A stretch of 50,414 nt of DNA from Paenibacillus sp. EZ-K15. GTDB lineage: Bacteria > Bacillota > Bacilli > Paenibacillales > Paenibacillaceae. Positions 36,188-44,068 of this stretch are shown here, in pieces (the first letter of the stretch is position 1; every line of letters begins with the position of its first letter). The stretch lies in the NCBI RefSeq assembly GCF_002573715.1, contig NZ_PDHM01000022.1:1-50414 (forward strand), written 5' to 3'. The notes under the pieces were generated by a model. It was not told the origin of the DNA. It did not search any database and worked only from the letters and a program-made list of their open reading frames with translations. A program made the position numbers and the translations under genes.

Positions 36188-37054
36188 GTGAACAAACGAA
36201 TGTTAACCGCTGTGCTGACCGCCTTGCTGCTATTGTCAGGCTGCAGCCAGCCGCTGATGTCCCCGGCGACATCAAACGAAGGAACCGCAACAACCGTTAA
36301 ATCCCAAACCAAGAAAGATACCAACGCGACGAATTCCAAACAAACGACCTATCCAACCGATGATCTGAATCTTCCACGGGTAGCCGTGGAACTGGTTAAA
36401 GCCGTTGACGGAGACACCATCAGCGTCATGTTCGAAGGGAAAAAAGAGAATGTTCGAATGCTCCTGGTCGACACGCCCGAGACGAGTCATCCGAAGCTGG
36501 GCGTACAGCCATTCGGACCCGAGGCCAAGGCTTTTACGAAGGATCTGGTGGAACAAGCCGATCAACTTGAATTGGAATTTGATATCGGTCCGAACCGCGA
36601 TAAATACTCCAGGCTTCTTGCGTATGTATATGCCGACGGAAAAATGGTCCAGGAATCGCTGCTTGAAGAAGGACTCGCCCGCGTGGCCTATATCTACCCG
36701 CCCAACACCCGCTATGTAGACAAATTTGATGACTTGCAGCGGATCAGCCGGGACAAGGCACTTGGCATATGGAGCGTAGAGAACTATGCCCAGGAAGACG
36801 GCTTCCATCCGGAGGAGCAGGACGACGCCAACAACAAGAACAACAGCAGCCGAAATGGCACAGCAGCAACTCAAGTCCCGAAAGAGAACAGCCAAAAGTC
36901 AAAGCAAGGCTGCGACATCAAAGGCAACATCAACTCGAAGGGTGAAAAAATCTACCACACTCCGGAATCTCCATACTATGAGCGCACAAAGCAGGAGCAG
37001 TGGTTCTGCAGCGAGGCAGAAGCCGTCCAGGCCGGTTTCCGGGCCCCGAAGTAA
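36188..37054 (+). CDS. Thermonuclease-family lipoprotein with C-terminal sunset-type domain
   Basis: 288 residues, GTG start. Signal peptide with lipobox LLSGC, lipidated Cys at 19, then a Thr/Lys-rich linker. The staphylococcal-nuclease fold spans about 62-200 with VDGDTISV, LVDTPETSHP and DKYSRLLAYVY, which contain the expected catalytic Asp, Glu and Arg. The C-terminal 45 residues (CDIKGNINSKGEKIYH, then WFCSEAEA) form the short two-Cys domain often attached to Bacillus YncB-like nucleases. It acts outside the cell, anchored to the membrane, degrading DNA or RNA for nutrition or uptake. The LexA-like operator upstream suggests DNA-damage control. Confidence 0.9.
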   Translation: MNKRMLTAVLTALLLLSGCSQPLMSPATSNEGTATTVKSQTKKDTNATNSKQTTYPTDDLNLPRVAVELVKAVDGDTISVMFEGKKENVRMLLVDTPETSHPKLGVQPFGPEAKAFTKDLVEQADQLELEFDIGPNRDKYSRLLAYVYADGKMVQESLLEEGLARVAYIYPPNTRYVDKFDDLQRISRDKALGIWSVENYAQEDGFHPEEQDDANNKNNSSRNGTAATQVPKENSQKSKQGCDIKGNINSKGEKIYHTPESPYYERTKQEQWFCSEAEAVQAGFRAPK

Positions 37055-37064
37055 ACTCATCTGA

Positions 37065-37098
37065 TATATGAAATGAACGCTCATGTTCATCTTATATA
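37065..37098. promoter_or_regulatory. Inverted repeat upstream of the PepSY gene
   Basis: Two 14-base arms (TATATGAAATGAAC and GTTCATCTTATATA), 12 of 14 paired, surround six bases. The core ATGAAC-N6-GTTCAT is perfect. It is either an operator for the PepSY/YtkA pair or a weak terminator of the nuclease gene. No T-tract follows. Confidence 0.4.
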
Positions 37099-37132
37099 AA
37101 TTTTAGCCGTCATTGAAAAGGAGCCACCAGCC

Positions 37133-38545
37133 ATGGAGAAAAAGAAACCTCCAGCAAGCAACCCAAATGAAAGTCAAACGCCAAATCCAAGCTCTGCCGC
37201 ATGGTACAAAACCGTCTGGAGATGGCACTTCTATGCCGGCATCATTTTCGCTCCCTTTCTGATCATCCTGGCTATCACCGGCTCCGTTTACTTATTTAAA
37301 CCTCAGATTGAACAAGCGCTATATCGGGACTACTACACGATAACCCCCCAGGTTGAACGGGTAACGCCCAGCAAGCTGGTCGGACAAGTTAAAGAGCTCT
37401 ACCCTGACGCTACGATCACGAAATACCGCCCCGGCGAGTCGGACTCCCGATCTACAGAGATCAGTTTGACCTCAGGGGGCGAATCCATGACCGTCTTCAT
37501 GGACCCCTACACGGGAGATAAGATTGGCGAGCTGAAAGACAAAGACCGCATCATGGACAAAATCGAGGAGTTCCACGGCGAGCTGATGGTCGGGACCGTG
37601 GGGGACCGGATCGTGGAGCTTGCCGCCTGCTGGGCGATCGTGCTGATCATGACCGGGGTGTATTTGTGGTTTCCGAAAAATAAAAACAAAAGCAAAAAGA
37701 AAAGAAGCCTGGCGGGCATTCTGTACCCGCGTCTGGGCAAGGGAAAGCAAATTCTTCGCAGAGACCTGCACGCCGTTCCTGCATTCTGGATTGCCGCAGG
37801 CATGTTGTTTCTTATCATGACCGGGCTGCCCTGGTCAGGCCTGTGGGGCAGCAATTTTCAAACCATGGCGACCAATACCGGTGCCGGTTATCCGCCTTCC
37901 ATCTGGTCGGGCAATGCGCCATCCTCCCATGTCATGCAGACCAAGGAAGTGGCCGAAGTACCTTGGGCCGCCGAGAATCTGGCGGTTCCCAATTCGACCA
38001 TCTCCGACTTTACCCCGCTTCCCATCGAAGATGTGATGTATGTGGCCCGAAGTGAGGGGATCCATCCAAGCTACACCATCAGCATCCCGCAGCAAGCGGA
38101 TGGGGTGTACACATTGTCGGCCTATCCGCCCAAAGCACAAGACGAGGCTACCATGCATATCGACCAGTACAGCGGCGCGGTGTTGGCGGATTATCGCTAT
38201 GATCATTACGGAATGGTCGGCAAAGCCGTTGCCCTCGGCATTACGCTGCATAAAGGAACGCAGCTGGGCATCGTCAACCAAATCTTCAGTTTGCTTATAT
38301 GCATAGGAATCATTTTCATTGCGGTGAGCGGTTTGTACTTGTGGTGGAAGCGAAAACCGGAGCATGGACTGGGGGCACCCAAAGCACCCGAGGTTAAAGC
38401 CAAGAACATGAGGGTATTCCTTCTGCTGCTCATCGCTTTGGGGATCCTGTTCCCGCTTGTGGGCTTGTCGCTCATCATCGTGTGGATCATCGATTATGTC
38501 ATCGTTCGGAGGGTACCGGCGATCAAGACATTTCTAAATGCCTGA
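37133..38545 (+). CDS. PepSY-associated membrane protein
   Basis: 470 residues, ATG behind AAGGAG. About four membrane helices with the PepSY_TM signature (WHFYAGIIFAPFLIILAITGS), a PepSY-like extracellular part with GELMVGTVGDRIVEL, and the second half ITLHKGTQLGIVNQIF. The family occurs next to siderophore reductases and metal homeostasis genes and may transfer electrons or modulate a peptidase. Its downstream partner is a YtkA-like lipoprotein 41 bases away. The inferred role is metal uptake or redox, with no evidence for which metal. Confidence 0.88.
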   Translation: MEKKKPPASNPNESQTPNPSSAAWYKTVWRWHFYAGIIFAPFLIILAITGSVYLFKPQIEQALYRDYYTITPQVERVTPSKLVGQVKELYPDATITKYRPGESDSRSTEISLTSGGESMTVFMDPYTGDKIGELKDKDRIMDKIEEFHGELMVGTVGDRIVELAACWAIVLIMTGVYLWFPKNKNKSKKKRSLAGILYPRLGKGKQILRRDLHAVPAFWIAAGMLFLIMTGLPWSGLWGSNFQTMATNTGAGYPPSIWSGNAPSSHVMQTKEVAEVPWAAENLAVPNSTISDFTPLPIEDVMYVARSEGIHPSYTISIPQQADGVYTLSAYPPKAQDEATMHIDQYSGAVLADYRYDHYGMVGKAVALGITLHKGTQLGIVNQIFSLLICIGIIFIAVSGLYLWWKRKPEHGLGAPKAPEVKAKNMRVFLLLLIALGILFPLVGLSLIIVWIIDYVIVRRVPAIKTFLNA

Positions 38546-38586
38546 TTCGGTTCTATACTCTAACTACAATAAGGGGTGGCGGTTTC

Positions 38587-39063
38587 ATGATCATGAAAAG
38601 CCGTTTTATATTATCCGTACTGCTATCGGTCCTGCTGCTCAGCGCTTGCTCGGCCAATCCCGATGCAGCTAGCCGGTATGAAAAAGAAATCCCGCTGATC
38701 GCCGAGGTGAACATTCCGGATACATTATCCGTACATCAACCGGAGACCATCGAGATTATCCTTACCCAAGATGGCAAAAGAGTACCCGGTGCGGATTTTG
38801 TCCACTATGAGCTGTGGAGCCATGACGGCTCCCTGCGGGACCCTATGACGGATGCGGTAGAGGTCGGTGATGGTGTGTATACGGTAACCAAGACCTTCGA
38901 TAAAGAGGGGCTGTATTTCATCAAGCTGCACAGCGGGAACAACGGTTCCATCATCATTCCCCAGAAACCGTTCGCCGTCGGCAAACTGTCCGAGGAAGAA
39001 CTTGCCTATCTGCAAGCGGGAACCCCCACATTTCAAGAAGGTACGACAGAACATCATCATTAA
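38587..39063 (+). CDS. YtkA/FixH-like lipoprotein
   Basis: 158 residues, start in AAGGGGTGGCGGTTTCATG. Lipobox LLSAC has Cys at 21. A beta-sandwich body has IEIILTQDGKRVPGADFVHYELW and GVYTVTKTFDKEGLYFIKLH, matching YtkA-like proteins that often carry copper-binding residues. It ends TTEHHH, a possible metal ligand cluster. It is coupled to the PepSY gene. Confidence 0.82.
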   Translation: MIMKSRFILSVLLSVLLLSACSANPDAASRYEKEIPLIAEVNIPDTLSVHQPETIEIILTQDGKRVPGADFVHYELWSHDGSLRDPMTDAVEVGDGVYTVTKTFDKEGLYFIKLHSGNNGSIIIPQKPFAVGKLSEEELAYLQAGTPTFQEGTTEHHH

Positions 39064-39075
39064 AACAAGATCGAA

Positions 39076-39501
39076 TTAGGACAAAAACCGGCGCCGAATC
39101 TCCGGCGTCGGAACCATGCATTCAGTGGATTGACCGAACCACCGGTAACGGTTCTTCGCCACCCAGCGGTACACCAGGTTCCGCAAAAAAGGGGGAATCA
39201 GGATCAGAATATACGACAGCGGCCAAGGAAAACGAAGTCGTCGTGCAATCCGAAGAGCGCCCGTCGACCTTGTGTAATACTTCCCCTGTTCAATCAGCAC
39301 CATCGTCTCCGTTGTATCTCCATTAAGTCCTCCCTGCCTCAACAGCTCCTGCCCAATCTCCGATTGCAGCGAAGCAAAGCGAAAGGCACCCGCAGGATCT
39401 CTCTTGATAATGAACTGCGTCAGACCCTGGCACAAATGGCACACACCATCAATCAGCACAATGGCATATTCCTCATGATTTTCCGTTGTACGATCCTTCA
39501 T
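39076..39501 (-). CDS. DCC-family thiol-disulfide oxidoreductase-like protein
   Basis: 141 residues, ATG behind GAAGGAG. The DCC signature DGVCHLC is at about 17-23, followed by FRFASLQSE. The family (formerly DUF393) has a thioredoxin-like fold whose substrate is unknown. It is convergent with the YtkA-like lipoprotein gene, 12 bases apart, so a shared overlapping terminator is likely. Confidence 0.85.
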   Translation of the reverse strand: MKDRTTENHEEYAIVLIDGVCHLCQGLTQFIIKRDPAGAFRFASLQSEIGQELLRQGGLNGDTTETMVLIEQGKYYTRSTGALRIARRLRFPWPLSYILILIPPFLRNLVYRWVAKNRYRWFGQSTECMVPTPEIRRRFLS

Positions 39502-39589
39502 ATACTCCTTCGCTCCCTTCCCATACCCATAAACAAGAAAAAACGCAGGAGCCCTCTCCTACGCTTGATCAAGTACGCTTATTGGTTTA

Positions 39590-39865
39590 TTACTCAGCAG
39601 CTTTGTTCAGCCACTCGCCGTCTTTCAACTGCTGGTCGAATTCGTTTGAGAATTTCTCCATGCATTTGCATATGAAATCCTTACGACAAACCGGGCAAGG
39701 TACTTTCCCAAGTCGGCTAAGCGCAGTCAGTTTCCATTCCGGGAAGCGGTTATAGAATACGCGAATATCCGTTCCGTCAGCCGTGTGGATAATGAATTCG
39801 TAAAGCCCTTCTTTTTCATTGCTTCCAGCTGTGGTCACATTTGCAATCTGCGGTCTGTATGGCAT
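39590..39865 (-). CDS. Small protein with CxxC-CxC zinc motif
   Basis: 91 residues from the ATG at 39865. Two other start codons, GTG and ATG, lie 9 and 6 bases earlier. The N-terminal half is beta-rich (YEFIIHTADGTDIRVFYNRFPEW) and the second half has CPVCRKDFICKC, a probable zinc site. No family is recognised. An inverted repeat lies 33 bases upstream. Confidence 0.6.
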   Translation of the reverse strand: MPYRPQIANVTTAGSNEKEGLYEFIIHTADGTDIRVFYNRFPEWKLTALSRLGKVPCPVCRKDFICKCMEKFSNEFDQQLKDGEWLNKAAE

Positions 39866-39897
39866 GTTCATCACCCGTTTATTTTATTTAAATTCCC

Positions 39898-39932
39898 TAT
39901 GACTGGTTTGTACTTTCTGGTACTTAGTCATA
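39898..39932. promoter_or_regulatory. Inverted repeat upstream of the small zinc protein
   Basis: TATGACT and AGTCATA enclose two GTAC tetramers. On the minus strand the centre reads AAGTACCAGAAAGTAC, as in operators of HxlR/DUF24-type regulators. No such regulator gene is in the window. Confidence 0.35.
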
Positions 39933-39954
39933 TTAAAGAATTTTAGGGGTGATG

Positions 39955-40197
39955 TCAACCGAAGAACACATCCAGGATCGAGCCAAGCTGCCCCCTCTTT
40001 TTACCTTCTAATATATCCGGGTTGAACACTTCCACATATCCGCAGTTCGTGCAGGAAACAAATAGGAAATGATTGTGCTGAATATCAAACATCTTACTCA
40101 GCCCGGCCCCTGACATCGAGACCTCTTTCGTCTGGCAGTGATTCCCTCCACATTTGCTGCATACAAACCGTTCCTCTATCATTTGTTCAATACGCAT
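39955..40197 (-). CDS. Zinc-ribbon protein (COG3478-like)
   Basis: 80 residues from the ATG at 40197, which follows AAAGGGG by eight bases. Upstream starts lack a ribosome-binding site. Two zinc knuckles, CSKCGGNHC and CTNCGYVEV, span nearly the whole protein. The middle has GAGLSKMFDIQHNHF. This matches the family of small zinc-ribbon nucleic-acid-binding proteins, whose function is unknown. Confidence 0.8.
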   Translation of the reverse strand: MRIEQMIEERFVCSKCGGNHCQTKEVSMSGAGLSKMFDIQHNHFLFVSCTNCGYVEVFNPDILEGKKRGQLGSILDVFFG

Positions 40198-40334
40198 CTT
40201 AAGCGCCCCTTTCCATTTCATAGCTTTAACTGAAATACGGAGTATCATGTAAAAAGTTTCATATTCAGCATCATAAGCCGACAAAAAAGATGACCCTCCA
40301 TTATAGAGAGCCATCCGAATTCCTTCCTTTATGG

Positions 40335-40754
40335 TCAGCTTACGCTTAACTCCACGTCGATGTTGCCTCGGGTTGCCTTGGAATAAGGGCAAAATGCGTG
40401 CGCCTTCTTCGCGAGATCCTCCGCCTGGCTTCGTTCGATACCCGGCATTTCGATCTTTAGCTTCACTGCAAGCTTAAAGCCGTCAGCGCCTTCGTCCTTT
40501 CCGATCATCACCTGGGAGTGTATCACAACGTCCTTGAGCTCGACGCCCTCTTTACGGGCGATATTAGCCAGGGCGCTTTCGTAACAAGCGCCATAGCCGG
40601 CCGCAAACAGCTGCTCCGGATTGGTTCCGTTACCGCCCGGTCCTCCAAGCTCCTTCGGCATGCTTAATTTGTGATTAAGCACCCCATCCGTAGATTCAAC
40701 AGAGCCTTCACGCCCTCCAATGACTTTTACATCTGCTGTGTATAATGGTTTCAT
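40335..40754 (-). CDS. ohrA: Organic hydroperoxide resistance protein, Ohr/OsmC family
   Basis: 139 residues, ATG after GAAGGAGATG. Two catalytic cysteines are in GACYES (57) and FCPYSKATRG (122), the Ohr pattern, with an N-terminal YTADVKVIGGREG. It reduces organic hydroperoxides with lipoyl or thiol donors in the cytoplasm. No OhrR regulator gene is adjacent. Confidence 0.94.
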   Translation of the reverse strand: MKPLYTADVKVIGGREGSVESTDGVLNHKLSMPKELGGPGGNGTNPEQLFAAGYGACYESALANIARKEGVELKDVVIHSQVMIGKDEGADGFKLAVKLKIEMPGIERSQAEDLAKKAHAFCPYSKATRGNIDVELSVS

Positions 40755-40882
40755 GCTCGTTCATCTCCTTCATGCCCTATTATGGTCTCTACATGTATTC
40801 TTTAAACTTGCAGCACAAATTGAAACGATAAATAGGGCAACTCGCAAAAGAAACAGCATGTTCCCAGCTCGCAAAGGCAAAC

Positions 40883-40928
40883 AAAAAAGCTGTTTATCAA
40901 AGGAAGAATTCCTCTTGATAAACAGCTT
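40883..40928 (-). terminator. Terminator of the lone tRNA-Leu
   Basis: A perfect 14-bp stem AAGCTGTTTATCAA/TTGATAAACAGCTT with a 14-base loop and a run of six T on minus. Confidence 0.92.
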
Positions 40929-40940
40929 CTTCATAAAGTA

Positions 40941-41023
40941 TGCGGTAGAGAGGACTCGAACCTCCACGGGTATACACCCACTACCCCCTCAAGATAGCGT
41001 GTCTGCCATTCCACCACTACCGC
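40941..41023 (-). tRNA. tRNA-Leu (GAG)
   Basis: The 83-base cloverleaf has acceptor stem GCGGTAG/CTACCGC, TTCGA in the T-loop and a long variable arm. The anticodon stem CTATC/GGTAG encloses loop TTGAGGG, so the anticodon is GAG. CCA is not encoded. It is identical over 83 bases to the copy at 49967 and stands alone with its own terminator. Confidence 0.96.
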
Positions 41024-41132
41024 ATGTTATAAGGGATGTTCTGTAGCGAACATTCCCTATTATACTGTTCCATCATACAAAAGTAAAGAACCAAATTATG
41101 GGTCATTGGCTTAGGCGCAAGAGCAGCTAGTT

Positions 41133-41489
41133 CTAGTCGTTTCGCTTTTCCTTCCGGTAGGCTGAAAACTCAATATATTCACGGATAAACTCCTTCTCAT
41201 TCTCTGCCAATCCGGACATTAAGGGAAGATCGGATGATTCCGAGTCCACTCCATACTCCCCACGCGCCTCCCTGACTCGGGTAGGGTTGCCCTTGCCAAT
41301 AATCAACCAATCCAAGCTTACGGAAAAGAATGCTGCAATCTCAATTAATTTATTCGTGCTCGGCGTTGTTTTCCCCCTTTTCCAATCACCAAAATTTCCT
41401 GTGCTGATCCCGAGGGTTTCACAAAACGCCTTCTTGGTCATACCTCGGCTTTCTATGAGATGTTCGATTCGTTGGTAAATAGACTGCAT
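41133..41489 (-). CDS. XRE-family transcriptional regulator
   Basis: 118 residues from the ATG at 41489, after AAGGCGG (a TTG lies one codon before). The N-terminal helix-turn-helix spans about 15-70: GMTKKAFCETLGISTGNFGDW with DWLIIGKG. The C-terminal 45 residues are acidic and unassigned. It diverges from the PAS gene, and a perfect 12-bp palindrome lies in that promoter. Confidence 0.88.
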   Translation of the reverse strand: MQSIYQRIEHLIESRGMTKKAFCETLGISTGNFGDWKRGKTTPSTNKLIEIAAFFSVSLDWLIIGKGNPTRVREARGEYGVDSESSDLPLMSGLAENEKEFIREYIEFSAYRKEKRND

Positions 41490-41548
41490 CAAACAACCGC
41501 CTTCCTAGTTCTCTTTGAAAGAAAATTACTTATGTACGTATTTTTCTC

Positions 41549-41577
41549 TTGCAAAACAACTTAATTAAGTGTATAAT
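41549..41577 (+). promoter_or_regulatory. Consensus promoter of the PAS gene with palindrome in spacer
   Basis: TTGCAA and TATAAT are spaced by 17 bases. The spacer contains ACTTAATTAAGT (41559-41570), a perfect 12-base palindrome. TTGCAA is itself self-complementary, so on minus it could serve as the -35 of the XRE gene with TAAGTA 16 bases on. Confidence 0.65.
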
Positions 41578-41665
41578 CAACATATATTGCCTAAATTATA
41601 CCATAGTACTCATGGAACGTTGTATCTTTTAGTCATGAGTCTATTCAGTATGAGGAGCGAGTCAT

Positions 41666-42310
41666 TTGCCCTACGATACCATGATCACATCCTGGAATAA
41701 TGCGGTTCATTCCTTGAATAAAGGACTGATGATCATTTCCCCGGATGGCATCATAGACAAAATTAACGATCCACTCATTACCATGGCCGAAAGATATGGT
41801 GTTTCCGCTGAGTTTGGGTGGGAGGGGGCATCTTTTTTTAATATCGCTTCCCAGCCCTTGAGTTTGGCTTCATTTGATCATTTTTTCCATGAGTTGGATG
41901 TGCCCTCCGTAAGAGATGTTATGCTGGGTAAGCTGTCTGATTATTCCTTTGAATATGCGGTGCAATGGAACGGCCAAGAGAACTGGGTTTTATGTGAGGT
42001 ACTGCCGCTGCTTATCAACAAGGACAGCCGTATTCACGGAGCTATGATATTATTTACGGATATTACGAAGTTCAAACGCAAGGAACTGCTGCTGGAACAA
42101 GCGCTGGCTCACAGCTTTCCCCTTCCCGGGCATATTCCGATCTGCGCCGTATGCAAATACGTTCACCACGCGGAAGAGTGGGAACCTGTGGAGAGCTATT
42201 TGGAGAGCCGCCTCCCTATTGAATTCACCCATGATATCTGTCCGGGTTGCATTCGCAGATTATACCCGAAGTACTCTTCCATCCTTGATGATCCGGAATT
42301 ACTCGATTAA
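41666..42310 (+). CDS. PAS-domain protein with C-terminal Cys-rich module
   Basis: 214 residues, TTG start eight bases after AGGAG. A PAS fold spans about 8-135 (LNKGLMIISPDGIIDKIND, LFTDITKFKRKE), then a short helix, and a C-terminal module with CAVCKYVHH and ICPGCIRRLYP, the four-Cys unit often attached to bacterial sensor proteins. No kinase, GGDEF or HTH output is seen. It may sense a ligand or redox state and act through the divergent XRE protein. The output is unknown. Confidence 0.75.
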   Translation: MPYDTMITSWNNAVHSLNKGLMIISPDGIIDKINDPLITMAERYGVSAEFGWEGASFFNIASQPLSLASFDHFFHELDVPSVRDVMLGKLSDYSFEYAVQWNGQENWVLCEVLPLLINKDSRIHGAMILFTDITKFKRKELLLEQALAHSFPLPGHIPICAVCKYVHHAEEWEPVESYLESRLPIEFTHDICPGCIRRLYPKYSSILDDPELLD

Positions 42311-42339
42311 CTCTCTGCCTACATGCAACAACACTGAAT

Positions 42340-42384
42340 AAGCAGCTTCATTATCCGGCTTTATCACTGGATATGAGGCTGCTT
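42340..42384. terminator. Bidirectional terminator between PAS gene and esterase gene
   Basis: AAGCAGC and GCTGCTT form an outer stem extended by TTCAT and ATCC pairs (imperfect). It serves convergent genes. The T-tails are short. Confidence 0.6.
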
Positions 42385-42411
42385 CTTCATGCTTAAGGCA
42401 TCATTCTCATA

Positions 42412-44046
42412 TTACGCGTTCACAAAACGAAGCAGAGGGCTTATCAGAGCAGGCAGCACCGAGACGTGGCCTTCTCCCTCAATTTCATCGAACGTAGTCT
42501 CCAGCACCTCATCATGCCCTTTGAGGAATGCATAGAGTTCCCTGGCGTCTTGCACCATAGACGGCTTCTCCTCGGCTCCCACGTAGAGACGCAGCTCTTT
42601 GCGCTGCCCACTCTGCTGTAAACGCGCTTTTCCCTCTTCCCATCGCTTGTACAGCACATAGTTCTTCCACCACACCGAAGGACAAGCCGCAATATACCGC
42701 GAAAAGGTCTCCGGTCTGGTGAATAATGTATACAAGGTGAAAAAACCACCGAGCGAGTGCCCGAACAGCGCCTGCTTCGAACGGTTCACCGCGTATTGCC
42801 GCTCCACGGCCGGCTTCAGCTGAACCTCGATAAACGTAAGGAATGCTTCAACGCCGCCCGTTTCCGGCCAATCCAATCCGTTAGGACGGACCGGCAGTTC
42901 ATGATCTTCCGCATATTCAGTAAAGTTATAAAAACGCTCGCTGCTCACGATGGGACTGTCACTGTCAAAGCCGATCCCGACAATAAGCGCCGAGGGAATG
43001 CCGCGGGGCGTCCGGGATTGCACCCGAATTGCCTCCGCAAGCGATCCAAAGGTCGCATTGGCATCCAGCGAATATAACACAGGATACCCTCCTTCGGGTG
43101 GCGGTCCCATCGGTTCGGCAATGAAAATACGGTATTCACGGCCGGTAACGTCGGATTGCATGGACCATGTCACCGTTCCCGGTATGCGAAACAAAGAATC
43201 CTTTTCGTGGTTATTGTTATGGTCATCGCGGTTATCGCGCTTTTCATCCTTTTCGTGATGATCCTTACCTTCATGCTGAGAACGCGCCATCTCGGATTCT
43301 TGGACTTCTTCTTCTTTGACGAACAACCACCGCAGTGCATCCGGAAATCTTCTGGCCATAAAGATGGGATCATGGGTTCCATCAGGATCTACCGCCAGCT
43401 GGAGCCGCTCGGGGCTCACCCCTTGTTCGATCCAGAACCGATGGGCCTCGACGTTATTCGAAAACATATGTTTCTGCGCATTTTCCTTATACGCACCTTC
43501 CAACTGTCCAACAGACATATAAACCCTCAGCCCAGCAGGCAATTCTTCCTCCTGTCTGATGTAATCCATAACCCCGTCATACCATAACGAAGCCGACAGC
43601 ATCCCGATCCGTCCGAAGGTCTCGGCGCGCCAATACCCCGCGAACATCGAGATCAAACCGCCAAAGGAACCGCCAATGATAGCTGTATGTTCGGGTGCTG
43701 TGAGTGTACGGTACTGTCTATCTATGTACGCCTTGATGACATCCGCAACCTCATCGACATAAGCTCTGCCCTCCCCGCCGAAAGGCGGATTGCCCTCCAA
43801 CAGCGGCTCAGCCGGCCAAGGCGTATACTCACGATTCCGGTTCGTAGACGATATGCCGACCAGGATGACCTCGACCAGTTGGCCTGCTGCAAACAGATGA
43901 TTCAGATAGTTGAGGCAGTCCGTAAACATATCTCCTTGATCCTGTACATAGGCAACAGGATAGGAACGGTCCGACTCATGATAAGAAGGAGGTAAATACA
44001 GTGTGAGTTCCCTGTCCTCAACCACCAGCTGTTGATAACGATTCAT
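42412..44046 (-). CDS. Two-domain siderophore-type esterase (tandem alpha/beta-hydrolases)
   Basis: 544 residues, ATG behind GGGAGGA. Two complete esterase-D folds: residues 1-245 with GGSFGG (Ser 127) and His 225, and residues 289-544 with GHSLGG (Ser 431) and His 527. They are joined by a His, Asp, Lys and Glu-rich linker of about 43 residues (DHHEKDEKRDNRDDHNNNH). The second half resembles BesA/IroE trilactone hydrolases and the first resembles YbbA-type esterases. It is the last gene of the siderophore operon and would open the imported ferric-siderophore lactone to free iron. Each domain keeps its nucleophile, so both may be active. Confidence 0.85.
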   Translation of the reverse strand: MNRYQQLVVEDRELTLYLPPSYHESDRSYPVAYVQDQGDMFTDCLNYLNHLFAAGQLVEVILVGISSTNRNREYTPWPAEPLLEGNPPFGGEGRAYVDEVADVIKAYIDRQYRTLTAPEHTAIIGGSFGGLISMFAGYWRAETFGRIGMLSASLWYDGVMDYIRQEEELPAGLRVYMSVGQLEGAYKENAQKHMFSNNVEAHRFWIEQGVSPERLQLAVDPDGTHDPIFMARRFPDALRWLFVKEEEVQESEMARSQHEGKDHHEKDEKRDNRDDHNNNHEKDSLFRIPGTVTWSMQSDVTGREYRIFIAEPMGPPPEGGYPVLYSLDANATFGSLAEAIRVQSRTPRGIPSALIVGIGFDSDSPIVSSERFYNFTEYAEDHELPVRPNGLDWPETGGVEAFLTFIEVQLKPAVERQYAVNRSKQALFGHSLGGFFTLYTLFTRPETFSRYIAACPSVWWKNYVLYKRWEEGKARLQQSGQRKELRLYVGAEEKPSMVQDARELYAFLKGHDEVLETTFDEIEGEGHVSVLPALISPLLRFVNA

Positions 44047-44068
44047 GTGATCCTCCCGAAAGCTGCTT

